From an uncultured bacterium (lineage in GTDB: Bacteria > Pseudomonadota > Alphaproteobacteria > Sphingomonadales > Sphingomonadaceae): a DNA stretch of 64,000 nucleotides. The stretch lies in contig CAISGR010000310.1 of the NCBI GenBank assembly GCA_903884945.1, forward strand, positions 1-64,000, written 5' to 3'. Position numbers and translations under genes: made by a program. Below are positions 18,876-28,380 of this stretch, one piece after another; position 1 is the first letter of the stretch, and every line of letters begins with the position of its first letter. The notes under the pieces are model-generated. The model was not told the DNA's origin, searched no databases, and saw nothing but the letters and a program-made list of their open reading frames with translations.

Positions 18876-20243
18876 ATGATGCGAACCCGCCCATTGCCGG
18901 CATTGCTGTTCCTGGGCACGGCGCTGTCCGCCTGCGTTTCCTATCGGCCGCAACCGCTCGATTCGGCGCGTTCCGCCGCCGCGCTCGATGCGCGCCAGGC
19001 CGGGCTGCCGGTCGGCCGTCCGGCGACGGAGGCTGACCTGATCGCACTCGGCGCGGCCAATGCCCCGGCGCTGCGCAATGCGGAGGCGGCGCTGCGCACG
19101 GCGATGACGGCGGCGCGCACCGCGCGCGTCAGGTCGCTCGGCACGCTCACCCTCACGACGGAATATTCGCACCAGGACAATCCCCAGCGGCCCTGGCTGG
19201 TCGGCGCGACCGGTGACGTGCCGCTCGATCTCGGCGCACGGCGCTCGGGCCGGATCGATACCGCGGATCTCGCCGTGATCCAGGCGCGCTATGACTATGC
19301 CGAGGCGCTCTGGACGCTGCGCAGCGCGATCCGCCGCGCCGCGATCGACCTGCGCGCCGCCGACGCGGAAACGGTGCTGGCGGAGCAGGCGCTGGCGCTG
19401 CGCCGCGAACGGCTCGACCGCTTCGAACGGCGGGTGCGCGCTGGCGAAGACAGCCGCCCGGTCGCCCTGGCGGCCCGGACCGAACTGCTTGCCGCCGAAC
19501 GTCGCCGCGCTGAGGCGGTGGCGCGGGGTGCCCAGGCTCGCGCTGCCCTTGCCGCGGCGCTCGGCCTCCCGGTTTCGGCGCTGGCCGGGCTTGCCCTCGC
19601 GACCGATGTTGCGGCCGTCCCCGCCGCCGCCGATCCGCGGCTCGACGCCTGGCGCCGGGATGCGCTGCTGACCCGCAGCGACGTGCTGCGCGCGGTCGCC
19701 GACTATGACCAGTCCGAGGATGCGCTGCGGATCGAGGTCGCGCGGCAATATCCCGAAATCCATCTCGGCCTGGGCTATATCGTCGAGCGCGGGATCACCA
19801 AATTGCCCTTCTCGCTGCCGCTGGTCCTGCCGCCGGCCGACCTGAACCGCGCGGCGATCCGCGAGGCCGAAATGCGCCGCGCCGCAGCCGGCACGCGGCT
19901 GGAGGGCGTGCAGGCGGCCATCCTGTCGGCCGTCGATACCGCGCGCGCTTCGCTTGCCGCGGCCGCCATCGCCGCCGCGCGCGCGCGCGGCCCGGACCTC
20001 GCGGTCGTCGCCCGCATCCAGGCAGGCACCGACAGCGCGCTGAAGCTGGGCGCGGCGGATCGCACCGATGCGCTCGCCGCCGCTGCCGTGGTCGTCGAGG
20101 CGCGCCTCGCCGCGGCCGAAGCCGACCGGCTCGAGCGGCAGGCGGCGGTCGATGCCGAGGATGCGGTGCGGCACCCGTTCGACGATCGCGAAGCGGCAGC
20201 GCTCGCCGCCGCCATGACTCATCTGGAGACGATCACGCCATGA
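18876..20243 (+). CDS. TolC-family outer membrane efflux lipoprotein (RND partner)
   Basis: Lipobox-like LSACVSY, long helical OEP repeats, first gene of the RND operon. Confidence 0.8.
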   Translation: MMRTRPLPALLFLGTALSACVSYRPQPLDSARSAAALDARQAGLPVGRPATEADLIALGAANAPALRNAEAALRTAMTAARTARVRSLGTLTLTTEYSHQDNPQRPWLVGATGDVPLDLGARRSGRIDTADLAVIQARYDYAEALWTLRSAIRRAAIDLRAADAETVLAEQALALRRERLDRFERRVRAGEDSRPVALAARTELLAAERRRAEAVARGAQARAALAAALGLPVSALAGLALATDVAAVPAAADPRLDAWRRDALLTRSDVLRAVADYDQSEDALRIEVARQYPEIHLGLGYIVERGITKLPFSLPLVLPPADLNRAAIREAEMRRAAAGTRLEGVQAAILSAVDTARASLAAAAIAAARARGPDLAVVARIQAGTDSALKLGAADRTDALAAAAVVVEARLAAAEADRLERQAAVDAEDAVRHPFDDREAAALAAAMTHLETITP

Positions 20244-21154
20244 GGTACGGCACCCTGCGGATGCTGCCGCTTGCCCTGCTGCTGGCCGCCGCCGCCCCGG
20301 TGCGCGTCACGCTCGGGCCGCCGTTGCAGCGCAAGCTCGCCATCGTCACCGCGCCGCTCGCGGCGGGCGCTGCCACCACCAGCGTCGGGGGCATCGCCCG
20401 CGTGCTCGATACGGTGCCGCTGGCGACGCTCGACAGCGACATGGCGGTCGCGGTCGCCACCGCTGCCGCCTCGCAGGCGGAGGCGTCGCGCAGCGCCGCG
20501 CTCCACGCCGCCGACGCCACGGTCGCGCTCCGGACGGTCGAGGCCGCGCGGGCACAGGCGCGCGGCGATGCGGCGCGGCTGTTGCTGCTGCGCCGCCGGC
20601 TCGGCCTTGAATGGGGCGCCGCCATTGCGCGGCTTAGCGACCGGCAGCGCAGTGCGCTGGTCGCTTCGCTCGCGGCGGGTCGTGCGGCACTGGTCCGGAT
20701 CGACAGCGCCAGCGGCGCCGGGCTTGCCCATGTCGGCGCAGTGATGCTCGATCTCGGCGGCGGCATGTCGGTCCCGCTGCGCATTCTCGGGCCGGCGCGC
20801 ACCGCCGAGGCGCGGCTGACCTCGCCCGGCCTGCTCGCCATCGCGCAGGGACGCTCGGCGGCGATGCTCTCGGTCGGGCTCAGCCTGCCGGTCCGGCTGC
20901 CGCTCGGCGGCGGCGCTTCGGGCGTGATCGTGCCGGCATCGGCGCTGTTGCGCCTCGATGGCGGTACCTGGGCCTGGATCCAGCGCGGACCGGCCCAGTT
21001 CGAGCGCCGCCTGATCGAGGGCGCGCGGCCTGCGCCGGGCGGCTTGCTCGCGCCGGGCGGTTTCGCCGTCGGCGAGCAGGTCGTGGTACGCGGCGCCTCG
21101 GTGCTCCACGCGGCCGAACATCCGGCCACCGCCGCCGCGGCCGACGAGGATTGA
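20240..21154 (+). CDS. Putative short RND periplasmic adaptor
   Basis: Start overlaps the TolC-family gene, just before the RND permease; barrel-like SLPVRLPLGGGASGVIVPASALLRLDGGTWAWIQ; only 304 aa. Confidence 0.6.
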   Translation: MRYGTLRMLPLALLLAAAAPVRVTLGPPLQRKLAIVTAPLAAGAATTSVGGIARVLDTVPLATLDSDMAVAVATAAASQAEASRSAALHAADATVALRTVEAARAQARGDAARLLLLRRRLGLEWGAAIARLSDRQRSALVASLAAGRAALVRIDSASGAGLAHVGAVMLDLGGGMSVPLRILGPARTAEARLTSPGLLAIAQGRSAAMLSVGLSLPVRLPLGGGASGVIVPASALLRLDGGTWAWIQRGPAQFERRLIEGARPAPGGLLAPGGFAVGEQVVVRGASVLHAAEHPATAAAADED

Positions 21155-21161
21155 GCGGGCG

Positions 21162-24100
21162 ATGCTCGACGCCCTGATCCGCTGGTCGCTGCGCTTTCCG
21201 CGGCTCGTCGTCATCGCCGCGGCGATGTTCCTCGTCTATGGCGGCATCGCGCTCGGCCATGCGAGCTTCGACGTGTTCCCCGAATTCGTGCCCGCCCAGG
21301 CCGAGGTGCAGACCGAGGCGCCGGGGCTCACCGCCGAACAGGTCGAGCAGCTCGTCACCCGGCCGATCGAGCAGGCGGTCAACGGCGCGGCCGGTGTCGC
21401 CAGCGTGCGTTCCACCTCGATCCCCGGCCTCTCGCTGGTCAACGTCACCTTCAACGAGGGCGCCGATCCGTGGCGCGCCCGCCAGATCGTCGCGGAGAGC
21501 CTGGGCGAGGCGGCGGCCAGCCTGCCGGCCGGTGCCGACGTGCCCAAGGTGGCGCCGCTCACCTCCTCGACGATGGACCTGCTCAAGATCGGCTTCACCA
21601 GCGATACGCTGGATCCGCGCCAGCTGCGCGATCTGGTCCAATATACCGTGCGCCTGCGCCTGCTGTCGGTCCCGGGCGTTGCGCGCGCGACCGTCTATGG
21701 CGGGGCGCTCCACCGCATCGAGGTGCGCGTCCGCCCCGGCGATCTCGTCGCGCGCGACCTGAGCTTCGGCGACGTGGTGACGGCGACCCGTGCCGCGACC
21801 GGCATCGCCGGCGGCGGCGTGATCGACACGCCCGAGCAGCGCCTGCTGATCGAGACGCATGGCCAGGCCGATGGCCCGGCGGATATCGCCGCCGCGCCGA
21901 TCGCGAGCAGCGGCAGCGGCGTCACGATCGGCGACGTCGCCGACGTCGTTGATGCGACCATGCCCAATATCGGCGACGCGCTGATCATGGGGAAGCGCGG
22001 CGCCTTGATCAGCCTGTCGAGCCAATATGGCGCCAACACCCTGTCGACCACGCGGGCGGTCGAGGCGGCGCTCGCCGAGCTCGCCCCGGCGATCCGGGCG
22101 CAGGGCGTGACGATGACCGGCGGGCTGCATCGCCCCGCCAATTTCGTCGAGACCGCGCTCGCCAACATTGCCGAGGATCTTGCGGTCGGCGCGGTGCTGA
22201 TCGCGATCGTGCTGTTCCTGTTCATGCGCAACCTGCGCAGCGTGCTGATCTCCTTCGTCAGCATTCCGCTCGCCCTGCTGGCGGCGGTGCTGGTGCTCGA
22301 ACGGCTCGGCTGGACGGTCAACACCATGACGCTGGGCGGGCTCGCCGTGGCGCTGGGCGTGATCGTCGATGACGCCGTGATCGATGTCGAGAATATCGTC
22401 CGCCGCCTGCGCGGCGCGGCGCCGGGCACCTCGGCGGCGCACACCATCCTCGCCGCCGCGATCGAGGTTCGCGCGCCGGTGATCTATGCCACCTTCGTGG
22501 TGGCGGTCGCGCTGCTGCCGGTGCTGATGCTGCACGGATTGCAGGGGGCGTTCTTCAGCCCGCTCGCCGCTGCCTTCATCCTCGCCACGCTTGCCTCGCT
22601 CGCGGTCGCGATCGTCGTCACGCCGGCGCTCAGCCTGTTGCTGCTGCAAGGCGCCGAACTCGCGCCGGAACCGCGGCTGCTGCTGCGCTGCAAGGCCTGG
22701 CATGCCCGGCTGCTCCGCCGCACCTGCGTCGCGCCGCGCCTCGCCTTTGCGATCTCGGGCGCGGCCGTGCTCGTGGCGGCGCTCGCGCTGTTCCTGTTCA
22801 ACGCCGAGCTGCTGCCCTCGTTCAAGGAGGGGCATTTCGTCGTCGCGATCACGGGGCCCGCCGGCACCTCGCTGCCGGCGATGGAAAGCTATGGCACCAG
22901 CATCTCGCGGGAACTGCTGCGGATTCCGCAGATCGGCACGGTCGAGCAGCAACTCGGCCGCGCCGAGGGCGGCGAGGACAATTGGGGCCCGGAGCGCAGC
23001 GAAATCCATATCGAGCTGAAGCCCGGCCTCTCGGGCCGCGAGCAGGACAAGGCCGAGGCAGGCATCCATGAGGTGCTGGACGGCTATCCCGGCCTGCAGA
23101 CGGAGGTGCTGACTTTCCTCGGCGATCGTATCGGCGAGTCCCTCGTCGGCGAGACGGCGTCGCTCGCGATCAACATCTATGGCGCCGAGCCGGACACGCT
23201 GGATGCCGTCGCCCGCAATGTCTCCGCCGTGCTGGGAAAGGTCCCGGGGGCCGTCGACACCCGTATCCAGCAGCCGGAAAAGACGCCGGTGCTGCGCGTG
23301 GACATCGATCAGCCGAGCCTCGCCCGCTATGGCCTGTCCTCGGCCGAGGTGCTCGATGCGGTCGCGACCGCCTATCGCGGCACCACTGCCGCGCAGATCT
23401 ATCGCAGCGATCGCGCGATCGACATCGCCGTCACCAGCGCCGAGGACATGCGGCAGAATCCGGACACGGTCGGCGAACTGCTGGTGCGCAGCAGCACCGG
23501 CGTCGCCATCCCGCTGTCGCGCGTCGCCCGGGTCTATTTCACCGAGGGGCGTACCGAGGTGTCGCATATCGGCGGTCGCCCGGTCGTGACGGTCACCGCC
23601 AATCCCGATCCCGAATCCGTCACCACGGTCACGGCGGCGGCCCGCGCGGCGATCGCGGCGCAGGTGAAGCTGCCGGCCGGCGTCTATCTCGATTATGGCG
23701 GCGCGGCGGAGGGGGCCGCCTCGGCGCGCAACGAGCTGCTGCGCAACAGCCTGCTCGCGCTGTTCGCGATCGTCGCGCTGCTGGCGGTGGCGTTCCGCAA
23801 CGGCCGCTCGACTGCGCTGATCCTGGCGAGCGCGCCCGGCGCGCTGGTCGGCGGCGTGGTGGCGGTGGCGCTGACCGGCGCGAGCCTGTCGCTCGGCTCG
23901 CTGGTCGGCTTCGTCACCCTGTTCGGCATCACCGCGCGCAACGCGATCCTGCTGATCGCCCATGCCGATCACCTGATCCGCGCGGAGAGCAGGGACTGGT
24001 CGCTCGAAACATTGCTCGTCGCGACCGGCGAGCGCGTCACGCCTATCCTGATGACCGCGCTCGTCACGGCGCTGGGCCTGTTGCCGCTGGCGCTCGGCAC

Positions 24101-24263
24101 CGGCCAGGCCGGCCGCGAGATCCAGGGGCCGATGGCGATCGTGATCCTGGGCGGGCTGGTCAGCGCGACGATCATCAGCCTGGTGGTGCTGCCGGCGATG
24201 ATCTGGCGCTTCTGGCGTCCCGCGCGCCTGCCCGCCGGGGAAGCAACCCCCGCCGCAACCTGA
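21162..24263 (+). CDS. CusA/CzcA-family heavy-metal RND efflux permease
   Basis: MLDALIRWSLRFPRLVVIAA, EVQTEAPGLTAEQVEQLVTRPIE, GVIVDDAVIDVENIVRRL, GITARNAILLIAH. Confidence 0.9.
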   Translation: MLDALIRWSLRFPRLVVIAAAMFLVYGGIALGHASFDVFPEFVPAQAEVQTEAPGLTAEQVEQLVTRPIEQAVNGAAGVASVRSTSIPGLSLVNVTFNEGADPWRARQIVAESLGEAAASLPAGADVPKVAPLTSSTMDLLKIGFTSDTLDPRQLRDLVQYTVRLRLLSVPGVARATVYGGALHRIEVRVRPGDLVARDLSFGDVVTATRAATGIAGGGVIDTPEQRLLIETHGQADGPADIAAAPIASSGSGVTIGDVADVVDATMPNIGDALIMGKRGALISLSSQYGANTLSTTRAVEAALAELAPAIRAQGVTMTGGLHRPANFVETALANIAEDLAVGAVLIAIVLFLFMRNLRSVLISFVSIPLALLAAVLVLERLGWTVNTMTLGGLAVALGVIVDDAVIDVENIVRRLRGAAPGTSAAHTILAAAIEVRAPVIYATFVVAVALLPVLMLHGLQGAFFSPLAAAFILATLASLAVAIVVTPALSLLLLQGAELAPEPRLLLRCKAWHARLLRRTCVAPRLAFAISGAAVLVAALALFLFNAELLPSFKEGHFVVAITGPAGTSLPAMESYGTSISRELLRIPQIGTVEQQLGRAEGGEDNWGPERSEIHIELKPGLSGREQDKAEAGIHEVLDGYPGLQTEVLTFLGDRIGESLVGETASLAINIYGAEPDTLDAVARNVSAVLGKVPGAVDTRIQQPEKTPVLRVDIDQPSLARYGLSSAEVLDAVATAYRGTTAAQIYRSDRAIDIAVTSAEDMRQNPDTVGELLVRSSTGVAIPLSRVARVYFTEGRTEVSHIGGRPVVTVTANPDPESVTTVTAAARAAIAAQVKLPAGVYLDYGGAAEGAASARNELLRNSLLALFAIVALLAVAFRNGRSTALILASAPGALVGGVVAVALTGASLSLGSLVGFVTLFGITARNAILLIAHADHLIRAESRDWSLETLLVATGERVTPILMTALVTALGLLPLALGTGQAGREIQGPMAIVILGGLVSATIISLVVLPAMIWRFWRPARLPAGEATPAAT

Positions 24264-24289
24264 ACATTCTGCCTGAACTGGAGCATGCC

Positions 24290-25312
24290 ATGACGATCAA
24301 GGCCCGCATTCTCGCCGCTGCCGCGCTGTGTCTCGCGCTGCCGCCGGCTGCCGTCGCCGGGGCGCCGCCGCACTATGCGGTCGTCGATCGCCTCCACGGA
24401 GCGGACGGCGGCTGGGATTATGCCAGCGTCGATGCGGCGCGCGCGCGGCTCTATGTCGCGCGTACCGACGCGGTGATGGAAGTCGATCTGAAGACCGGCA
24501 AGGTCGTCGATCGCCTTGCCAGCGCCCGCCGCGCCCATGCCGTGCTGCCGATCCCCGGCACCGGCCTGCTGCTCGAGACCGACGGCAATTCGGGGCTCGC
24601 CCGCTTCGTCTCGGGCGATACCGGCGCCGTGCTCGCCGAACTCGCCACCGGCAGGAAGCCCGACGCCGCCTTTTTCGATCCGGCGACCGGCCTGGTCGGC
24701 GTGATGAATGGGGACGATGGCACGGTCTCGCTGCTCGATCCGACGACCCGCACGCTCGTCGGCGCGATCACGGTCGGCGGCGCGCTCGAGGCCGGCGCGC
24801 CGGACGGCAAGGGCCTTGCCTATGTCAATGTCGAGGACAAGGGCATGATCGCGGTGATCGACCTGCGCGCGCGCACGCTGCTCCGCAGCATCGCGATGCC
24901 GGGCTGCGAGGAGCCGAGCGGCATCGCGCTGGTCGCGGACGGGACGCGGCTGATCAGCGCCTGCGCCAATGGCAAGGCGATGGTGGTCGATCCCGTGGCC
25001 GGCACGGTCGTCGCGACGCTGGCGATCGGGCGCGGGCCCGATGCGGTGATTGCCGATCCGGCACGCGGGCTCGCGTTCATCCCGAGCGGGGGCACCGGCA
25101 CGCTCGCGGTGATCGACACGCGCCAGGCAAAGGCGATCCGCGTCCTCGCCTCGGTCCCGACCCAGGTCGGCGCGCGCACCGGCGCGCTCGATCCGACGAC
25201 CGGCCGGCTCTATCTGCCGGCGGCGACGCTGGGCGCGCCCGCGCCGGGTGCGAAGCGCGGCGCGCCGGTGCCCGGCAGCTTCGTCATCCTGGTCGTCGCG
25301 CCGGGGGCCTGA
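24290..25312 (+). CDS. Periplasmic YncE-like beta-propeller protein
   Basis: Signal peptide and repeated LYVARTD..VEVDLKTGKV / GTLAVIDTRQAKAIRVL blades. Confidence 0.72.
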   Translation: MTIKARILAAAALCLALPPAAVAGAPPHYAVVDRLHGADGGWDYASVDAARARLYVARTDAVMEVDLKTGKVVDRLASARRAHAVLPIPGTGLLLETDGNSGLARFVSGDTGAVLAELATGRKPDAAFFDPATGLVGVMNGDDGTVSLLDPTTRTLVGAITVGGALEAGAPDGKGLAYVNVEDKGMIAVIDLRARTLLRSIAMPGCEEPSGIALVADGTRLISACANGKAMVVDPVAGTVVATLAIGRGPDAVIADPARGLAFIPSGGTGTLAVIDTRQAKAIRVLASVPTQVGARTGALDPTTGRLYLPAATLGAPAPGAKRGAPVPGSFVILVVAPGA

Positions 25313-25339
25313 ACCCGCGGGAGCGGTGTCGGGCGCGCA

Positions 25340-26722
25340 TCATGCGCTCGCGTCGGCGCGATCGGGCAGCTCGATCGCGACCCGAAGCCCGGGGTCGTTG
25401 CCGGAAAGCGTGAGCCGCGCCTCGTGCAGCGCGGCGATCGCCGCGACGAGCGCGAGGCCGAGCCCGGCGCCGGGCGTGCCACGGCTGCTGTCGAGCCGGT
25501 AGAAGCGCTGGACGATCTTCTCCCGCTCCCCGGCCGGCACGCCGGGGCCATTGTCGCTCACCGCGAGCAGGATCGCCTGTTCCCGCCGCTCCAGCGTCAC
25601 TGTCACGGCGCTGCCCGGCGGCGTGTGGAGCAGCGCGTTCTCGATCAGGTTGGTCACGGCCTGGGCCAGCATCTCGGCATCGCCGCGACCGATTACGCCC
25701 GGGGCGATCCACGCCGCGAGCGCATGGCCGCTATCCTCGGCGACGGGCGCATAGGCCTGGCAGACGCGCTCCATCATCTCGCTCAGATTCGCCTCGCCCA
25801 GCCGTTGCCGGCCGATCCCGCTCTCCAGCGAACTGATCCGCAGCAGCGCGCGGAACACGCCCAGGATGCGATCCGTCTCCGCCAGCAGCGCATCGATCTG
25901 TGCATCGGAAGCGCGTCCCGGTGGCGCATCGCGCAGCGTTTCGAGCCGCTGGCGCAATCGGGTCAGCGGGGTGCGCAGGTCGTGCGCGATATCGGTCGAG
26001 ACCTGGCGCATGCTGTCCATCAGCGCCTCGATCCGGTCGAGCATGCGGTTGAGATTGGCCGAGAGATGGTCGAACTCGGGGCTCATGCCGATCGCGGGCA
26101 GGCGCTCGGCCATGCTGCCGCGCATGATCCGCTCGACTGACCGGTTGACCCGGTCGAGCCGGCGCAGGAAGAGCGATCCCACCACCAGCCCGCCGATCGC
26201 GGCGAGCAGCGTGACGACCAGCCCGAAGCCGGCCGTGGTGGCGAGGAGGCCGTGGCGCAGTTCCTTCAGGTCGGACGTGTCGATCGCCACGACCAGGACC
26301 GCGCCGTCGGGCAGCCGCGTGCCCAGCGCCAGCAGCGGCATGGTCTTCGCCCCGTCCTCGTTCGCCGGATCGGGATGCGGAATGCGCAGATTGTGCCAGC
26401 CCGGTTGCGCCGTGCCCGCCGGCAGGCTTCCCGCCAGGCGGCGGCCGGCGCGGTCGACCAGCAGATAGCGCGGCTGGTGCTCGCGCAGCCCCTTGTCGCG
26501 CGCGACGATCGACGCGACGATCCCGCTGCTGGGGCCCGCGCCCACGGCGCTGCGCAGCGTCAGCGTTTCAGCGGCGATCGTGTCGCTCAGCACCTCGGTC
26601 GCATAGCCGCTCACTTCATGCTCGACCATCGCCAGCAGCGCGACGGTGCCGATCGCGAAGACGGCGGCGACCATCAGCGCGAAGCGGAACGCGCCGCTGC
26701 GAAGCGGGCTAGGCGCGCGCAT
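25340..26722 (-). CDS. Sensor histidine kinase
   Basis: STDIAHDLRTPLTRLRQRL H-box, HAMP, DNGPGVPAGEREKIVQRFYRLDSSRGTPGAGLGLALV. Confidence 0.92.
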   Translation of the reverse strand: MRAPSPLRSGAFRFALMVAAVFAIGTVALLAMVEHEVSGYATEVLSDTIAAETLTLRSAVGAGPSSGIVASIVARDKGLREHQPRYLLVDRAGRRLAGSLPAGTAQPGWHNLRIPHPDPANEDGAKTMPLLALGTRLPDGAVLVVAIDTSDLKELRHGLLATTAGFGLVVTLLAAIGGLVVGSLFLRRLDRVNRSVERIMRGSMAERLPAIGMSPEFDHLSANLNRMLDRIEALMDSMRQVSTDIAHDLRTPLTRLRQRLETLRDAPPGRASDAQIDALLAETDRILGVFRALLRISSLESGIGRQRLGEANLSEMMERVCQAYAPVAEDSGHALAAWIAPGVIGRGDAEMLAQAVTNLIENALLHTPPGSAVTVTLERREQAILLAVSDNGPGVPAGEREKIVQRFYRLDSSRGTPGAGLGLALVAAIAALHEARLTLSGNDPGLRVAIELPDRADASA

Positions 26723-27386
26723 CGATCCGGTATCCGGCGCCGCGCACGGTCTGGATCAGCGCGTGTGCAAAGCCGCGGTCCACCTTGGCGCGCAGCCGGC
26801 TCATATGGCTCTCGATCAGGTTGGTGCCGGGGTCGAAATGGAACGACCAGACATTCTCGAGCAGCATGGTGCGCGTCACGATCTGGCCGGCATGTCGCAT
26901 CAGATATTCGAGCAGCTTGTATTCCTGCTGTTGCAGGTCGATCCGCACCCCGGCGCGCGTCACCGCCCGCGTGATCAGGTCGATTTCGAGGTCGTCCACC
27001 GCGAGCCGGGTGACCGCGCCGCCGACGGGCGGTCGCCGGCCGAGCGCAGCGACGCGGGCGAGCAGTTCCGATCCCGCGAACGGCTTGACCAGATAATCGT
27101 CCCCTCCGGCTTCCAGCCCTTCGACCCGGTCGTCGACATTGTCCATCGCGGTCAGGAACAGCGCCGGCGTCTGGATCCCCGCCGCGCGCAGCGCCTTCAG
27201 CACGCCGAGCCCGTCGATCCCCGGCACCATCCGGTCGAGGATCAGCACGGCATGGCTGTTGCCCGACGCAAGCAGGATCGCGTCTTCGCCGTCGGCGCAA
27301 TCGTCCACCGCATGGCCGGCCGCGCGCAGCAGCCGGCCGATATGCTCGCGCGTCTCCCGGTCGTCTTCGAGCAGCAGCAGTCTCAC
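26709..27386 (-). CDS. OmpR/PhoB-family response regulator
   Basis: MRLLLLEDDRETREHIGRLL, VLILDRMVPGIDGLG, winged-helix DNA-binding domain; overlaps the kinase start. Confidence 0.93.
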   Translation of the reverse strand: MRLLLLEDDRETREHIGRLLRAAGHAVDDCADGEDAILLASGNSHAVLILDRMVPGIDGLGVLKALRAAGIQTPALFLTAMDNVDDRVEGLEAGGDDYLVKPFAGSELLARVAALGRRPPVGGAVTRLAVDDLEIDLITRAVTRAGVRIDLQQQEYKLLEYLMRHAGQIVTRTMLLENVWSFHFDPGTNLIESHMSRLRAKVDRGFAHALIQTVRGAGYRIDARA

Positions 27387-27466
27387 GGGGTAGCGGCCCT
27401 TGCGATGCGGCGCCGATCCGGCCGCGCGGTGTTCGAACAGGCGGTACTGTGGCGGCTGGGTTCAAG

Positions 27467-27480
27467 TTGGCAATTGCCAA
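27467..27480. promoter_or_regulatory. Perfect 14-bp palindrome TTGGCAATTGCCAA, with TGTTCGAACA at 27430-27439
   Basis: Read directly in the divergent interval between the response regulator and 27631. Confidence 0.5.
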
Positions 27481-27630
27481 TCTTGCGGGTGCGCCCGGCG
27501 CCCGGAGGGATCCGCCGGCGGCGGCGTCGTCGCGCGGCTGGAAAGGGCGGGCGGATTGCGCTATGCTCCGGTCGCCGTCGGCACCGTCCGGTGCCCGGTG
27601 ATCGACGCTTGTTACCCGGGGGGGACGCCG

Positions 27631-28356
27631 ATGACGACGATGGTCGCGAGACGACAGCCGGCGAGAACCGCCGGACGTTCCTTCTACCTCATCATGTCGC
27701 TGCTCATGGCCGCGGTCTTCGTGGGCGGATTCTCCCAGACGGTGCCGGACGATTTCGCGCCGGTGCCAGGGCTTCCCCTGTTGCTGCACATCCATGGCGC
27801 CGTGTTCACCCTGTGGGTGCTGCTGTTCGTGGCCCAGCCGGCCTTCGTCGCCCGGGGTTCGGTCGAGCTACATCGCCGGATCGGGGTGCTCGGCGCGGGG
27901 CTCGCCGCGGCAATGGTGGTCATGGGCGTCGCCGCGACGCTGTTCGCGATCCGCTACCACCGGGTGCCGATCTTCTTTCCGCCGGGCGTGTTCCTGGTGA
28001 TGAACCTGCTCGGCATCCTCGTCTTCGGCGGCCTCGTCGCGGCTGGCGTGGCGCTGCGGCGCAAGGCGGAGTGGCACAAGCGGCTGATGCTCTGCGCGAC
28101 CGTCTCGATCCTCGGCCCCGGCCTCGGGCGGCTGCTGCCGATGGGCTCCTTCGGGGCTGCCGCCCCGCTCGTGATGTTCGGGGTGATCGCGCTGTTCCTC
28201 TTTGCCGGCCCGGTCTTCGATCTGGTCACGCGGCGCCGGGTGCATCCCGCCTATCGCTGGGGCGTGGCGGCGATCCTGCTCAGCGAGGTGTTGATCGGCC
28301 CGCTCGCCTTCGCGCCGCCGACGGCCGCCGTGCTGCGCTTCCTCCAGGCAGCGTAG
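27631..28356 (+). CDS. Polytopic membrane protein of unknown function
   Basis: Multiple hydrophobic helices; LHIHGAVFTLWVLLFVAQPAFVARGSVELHRRIG. Confidence 0.7.
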   Translation: MTTMVARRQPARTAGRSFYLIMSLLMAAVFVGGFSQTVPDDFAPVPGLPLLLHIHGAVFTLWVLLFVAQPAFVARGSVELHRRIGVLGAGLAAAMVVMGVAATLFAIRYHRVPIFFPPGVFLVMNLLGILVFGGLVAAGVALRRKAEWHKRLMLCATVSILGPGLGRLLPMGSFGAAAPLVMFGVIALFLFAGPVFDLVTRRRVHPAYRWGVAAILLSEVLIGPLAFAPPTAAVLRFLQAA

Positions 28357-28380
28357 CGGCGCGCTTCCGCAAGGCCGGCT

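Noticed and set aside
20880-23972. 1030-aa ORF antisense to the RND permease
   Set aside because: Low-complexity R/D/H/Q-rich translation, no domain; sense strand is a clear CusA-like permease
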